Shown here: one piece after another, positions 5,631 to 6,748 of the stretch
How the letters are laid out: every line of letters begins with the position of its first letter
Position numbering within the stretch: the stretch's first letter is position 1
DNA from: Candidatus Acidiferrum typicum
GTDB taxonomy: Bacteria; Acidobacteriota; Terriglobia; Acidiferrales; UBA7541
NCBI GenBank assembly: GCA_002478115.1
Contig: DLMH01000097.1
Location: 1 to 6,748 of the forward strand
Length of the DNA stretch: 6,748 nt
Reading direction: 5' to 3'
Program-made: the position numbers and the translations under genes
The notes under the pieces: model-generated
Database searches by the model: none
What the model saw: only the letters and a program-made list of their open reading frames with translations
What the model was told of the DNA's origin: nothing

Positions 5631-5659
5631 TTGACACGATTTCTTGCCGTATCTATAGT
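5631..5659 (+). promoter_or_regulatory. Sigma-70 promoter of the exported NTF2-like gene
   Basis: TTGACA (5631-5636, perfect -35) and TATAGT (5654-5659, five of six at -10) are separated by exactly 17 bases. Transcription would start near 5666, leaving a leader of about 24 bases before ATG 5690, with GGAGGAGG at 5679-5686. This is the best promoter in the window. It falls inside the open frame that continues from truncated copy 1, which shows that the downstream gene is independently expressed. Confidence 0.75.
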
Positions 5660-5689
5660 TCTCGTCACTACATGAACTGGAGGAGGAAT

Positions 5690-6142
5690 ATGCGTCGAAT
5701 CGCTTTAACGGCACTTGGTTTCGCTCTGCTGTTATCCGGAGTTCCGTTGTTCTCGCAGATGAATGCAACCGCAGAGAAGGCGCTCGAAAGCAATGAAAAA
5801 GCTGGCTGGCAGGCGTGGAAAGACCACGATGCCAAGCCCGTGGAAGGGTTTACCCCGGACAACGCCATAAGCGTCGCCGATGGAGGGGTATTCAAGGGCA
5901 AGGAGCAGGTTCTGAAAAGTATGACTGACGCGAGATGTGTGGTCAAAAGCTTCTCGCTCTCCGATTTCTCCTATATGTGGCTCGATAAAGACACGGTCGT
6001 CATGACGTACGCGGCGACGCAGGACGCAACTTGCGAAGGCAAAAAGCAAGCGGGGAAGGTTTTCGCCACGTCGATTTGGCAGAAGAAAGGCGGCAAATGG
6101 TTGTCGCCATTCCACCAAGAAACCGAAGCCGGGAGCATGTAA
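5690..6142 (+). CDS. Exported NTF2/SnoaL-like protein (DUF4440-like)
   Basis: This 150-aa protein begins with a typical signal peptide (Arg2-Arg3, hydrophobic core at about 4-20, likely cleavage near 'LFSQ' 20-23), so it is probably periplasmic or secreted. The mature part has the layout of an NTF2-like cone fold of the DUF4440/SnoaL-like type: an N-terminal helix with Trp40 and Trp43, 'DNAISVADGG' then 'GKEQVLKSM', and the late strands 'VVMTYAATQD' (103-112), 'SIWQKKGGKWLSP' (128-140) and 'FHQET'. Two cysteines (83 and 115) could form a disulfide. Family members serve as ligand-binding or enzyme-like domains, and no substrate can be read here. ATG 5690 is preferred over the longer frame from 5423: it has its own promoter, a GGAGG ribosome binding site and the signal peptide. 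It is flanked on both sides by fragments of the LAGLWWD family. Confidence 0.8.
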   Translation: MRRIALTALGFALLLSGVPLFSQMNATAEKALESNEKAGWQAWKDHDAKPVEGFTPDNAISVADGGVFKGKEQVLKSMTDARCVVKSFSLSDFSYMWLDKDTVVMTYAATQDATCEGKKQAGKVFATSIWQKKGGKWLSPFHQETEAGSM

Positions 6143-6148
6143 CTGCTG

Positions 6149-6424
6149 ATGAAAATTCCCACCCAAGTTCAGACGGCTTGGGTGGGCGGCACCACACCGC
6201 TTCCCCCCTTTGCTGTTGAAGTCACCGCACCCGAGCCGCCAGCCGGACTCACATTCGCGGTCGCCGGACTATGGTGGGATGCCAAGGGCGATTGGACGCG
6301 AGCACACGGAAAAGAGGGCGATCAGGACAACGCTGCGTACTGGTATCGCCGGGCTGGCAAGCCCGTTTGCCGGGAGCCACTGGATGCGGAATGGCTCAGC
6401 ATCGCGAGAGATTTGCTGGGATAG
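6149..6424 (+). pseudogene. Damaged copy 2 of the 'LAGLWWD-KGDW' family
   Basis: From about 6215 the frame matches the family: 'TAPEPPAGLTFAVAGLWWDA', then KGDWTRAH and 'KEGDQDNAAYWYRRAGKPVC', then REPLDAEW near the end. Compared with copy 1 and the family as I recall it, about 20 residues that normally lie between the RAH and KEGD parts are missing without loss of frame. The usual 'MTLDEFR' start is also missing. The ATG at 6149 sits at the foot of a perfect hairpin and lacks a ribosome binding site. Bases 5453-5536 and 6224-6307 align without gaps at 69 of 84 positions, so the two copies are old duplicates. A short expressed protein cannot be excluded, because the C-terminal half is well preserved. 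Confidence 0.6.
6158..6186. repeat. Perfect 10-bp palindromic hairpin
   Basis: CCCACCCAAG and its exact complement CTTGGGTGGG flank a 9-base loop, 15 bases after the stop of the exported NTF2-like gene. Rightward there is no T-run, but leftward the stem is followed by AATTTTC, so it could terminate leftward transcripts and stabilise or slow rightward ones. CCACCC/GGGTGG hairpins between genes recall the dispersed intergenic repeats I associate with Acidobacteria genomes; only one copy is in this window. Confidence 0.65.
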
Positions 6425-6614
6425 ACCGACCGCTCGCTTTTTGTGATTGCGAGTCTGGATCGGACTGTGAGGAGTTCGGTTTCCCTCTAGCGTCCGCATC
6501 GACTGTCCAAGTGCGACCGCTGCCCTTGCAGCTTTTGAGGAATTTCTCCGAGGCGGTCGATTCGGCTTCAGTCAGCGGCTCGTTCGGAGTGGAGGCCTTC
6601 ACTGATATTTCCAA
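6396..6614 (-). CDS. Possible small hydrophilic protein (72 aa), unrecognised
   Basis: Leftward frame from TTG 6612-6614 (GAGGA about three bases upstream); GTG 6600-6602 is an alternative start. The product is polar and Ser/Lys-rich. Its first half is mildly coding-like ('NEPLTEAESTASEKFLKSCK', with about 65 percent GC at third positions), and its second half is low-complexity. It overlaps the recombinase remnant at its start and the tail of the damaged LAGLWWD copy 2 at its end. No family is recognised, and overlap with two degraded features makes a chance frame quite possible. Confidence 0.25.
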   Translation of the reverse strand: MEISVKASTPNEPLTEAESTASEKFLKSCKGSGRTWTVDADARGKPNSSQSDPDSQSQKASGRSIPANLSRC

Positions 6615-6712
6615 ATGTCCTCGTCAGGCCGTTCACCATAGTGTCGATCGTAAAGCTGTGATTCGACATGCTGGTCAGCGGTACTCACGCGCACATAAAT
6701 CGCTGCTTTCAA
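6599..6712 (-). pseudogene. N-terminal remnant of a serine recombinase (resolvase/invertase)
   Basis: From TTG 6710-6712, with AGGAG (6721-6725) eight bases upstream, the first 22 residues match the start of a serine recombinase catalytic domain: 'AIYVRVSTADQHVESQLYD'. In gamma-delta resolvase numbering the register is exact, with Arg8, nucleophile Ser10, Gln14 and Gln19 all present. After Asp22 resemblance stops, and the frame ends at residue 37. The rest of the catalytic domain, including the further active-site arginines, and the DNA-binding domain are absent. A full protein has 180 or more residues, so this is a non-functional scar of a mobile element, cut by deletion or rearrangement near 6646. 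No other frame downstream restores the family. Confidence 0.7.
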
Positions 6713-6748
6713 AGAGTGCTCTCCTGAAAATGGATTCGGTGCCTGCTT

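Noticed and set aside
5732..6166. 144-codon leftward open frame opposite the NTF2-like gene
   Set aside because: It is the antisense shadow of a well-supported exported protein and has no family resemblance.
6469..6487. tRNA T-arm-like sequence (GTTCGGT flanked by GAGGA and CCCTC)
   Set aside because: The invariant A58 and C61 positions do not fit, one stem pair mismatches, and no matching acceptor, anticodon or D-arm is found upstream. It could be a decayed attachment site, but the evidence is too thin.
1..6748. CRISPR array, defence island or toxin-antitoxin system
   Set aside because: No regularly spaced repeats, and no recognisable Cas, nuclease, toxin or antitoxin protein was found on either strand.

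Overview
The window looks like an accessory stretch of an Acidobacteriota (Terriglobia-type) genome. It has moderately high GC, many short lineage-type orphan genes, a small DUF2934 protein (a family very common in that phylum), and two fragments of a short 'LAGLWWD-KGDW' family that I remember mainly from Acidobacteria. This placement rests on family recognition by eye. No rRNA, convincing tRNA, CRISPR array or complete insertion sequence is visible.

Layout, left to right. 1-223: no gene; a hairpin at 188-203 probably ends the leftward DinB gene. 224-721 (-): DinB/YfiT-like metal-binding four-helix protein. 793-1280: no convincing gene. 1293-1496 (+): DUF2934 protein with a near-perfect ribosome binding site. 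1497-1852: gene-poor, with two weak leftward coding-like frames upstream of the next gene. 1853-2728 (+): receiver-domain response regulator with an RsbRD_N-like C-terminal half and no DNA-binding domain. 2849-3040 (+): small basic orphan closed by a clear terminator, followed by a second hairpin and a start-less open frame. 3246-3782 (-): 178-aa highly charged orphan with a GTG start and good ribosome binding site.

4035-5381 (+) is a compact same-strand group: a 73-aa excisionase-like helix-turn-helix protein, a coding-like tail behind two in-frame TGA codons, a 131-aa orphan, a 21-codon coupling ORF, and a 178-aa protein built of three tandem helix-turn-helix repeats. This is the most unusual gene set in the window. 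It looks like a regulatory or DNA-binding module, possibly mobile-element cargo, but no partner function is identified.

5423-6424 (+): two damaged paralogous copies of the LAGLWWD family flank an intact exported NTF2/SnoaL-like (DUF4440-like) gene. That gene has a textbook sigma-70 promoter lying inside the remnant of the first copy. The right edge (6599-6712, -) carries the N-terminal catalytic piece of a serine recombinase that loses homology after about 22 residues, which is direct evidence of mobile-element decay. The gene-to-gene patchwork, broken paralogs and recombinase scar suggest a rearranged genomic-island-like region rather than a conserved operon.
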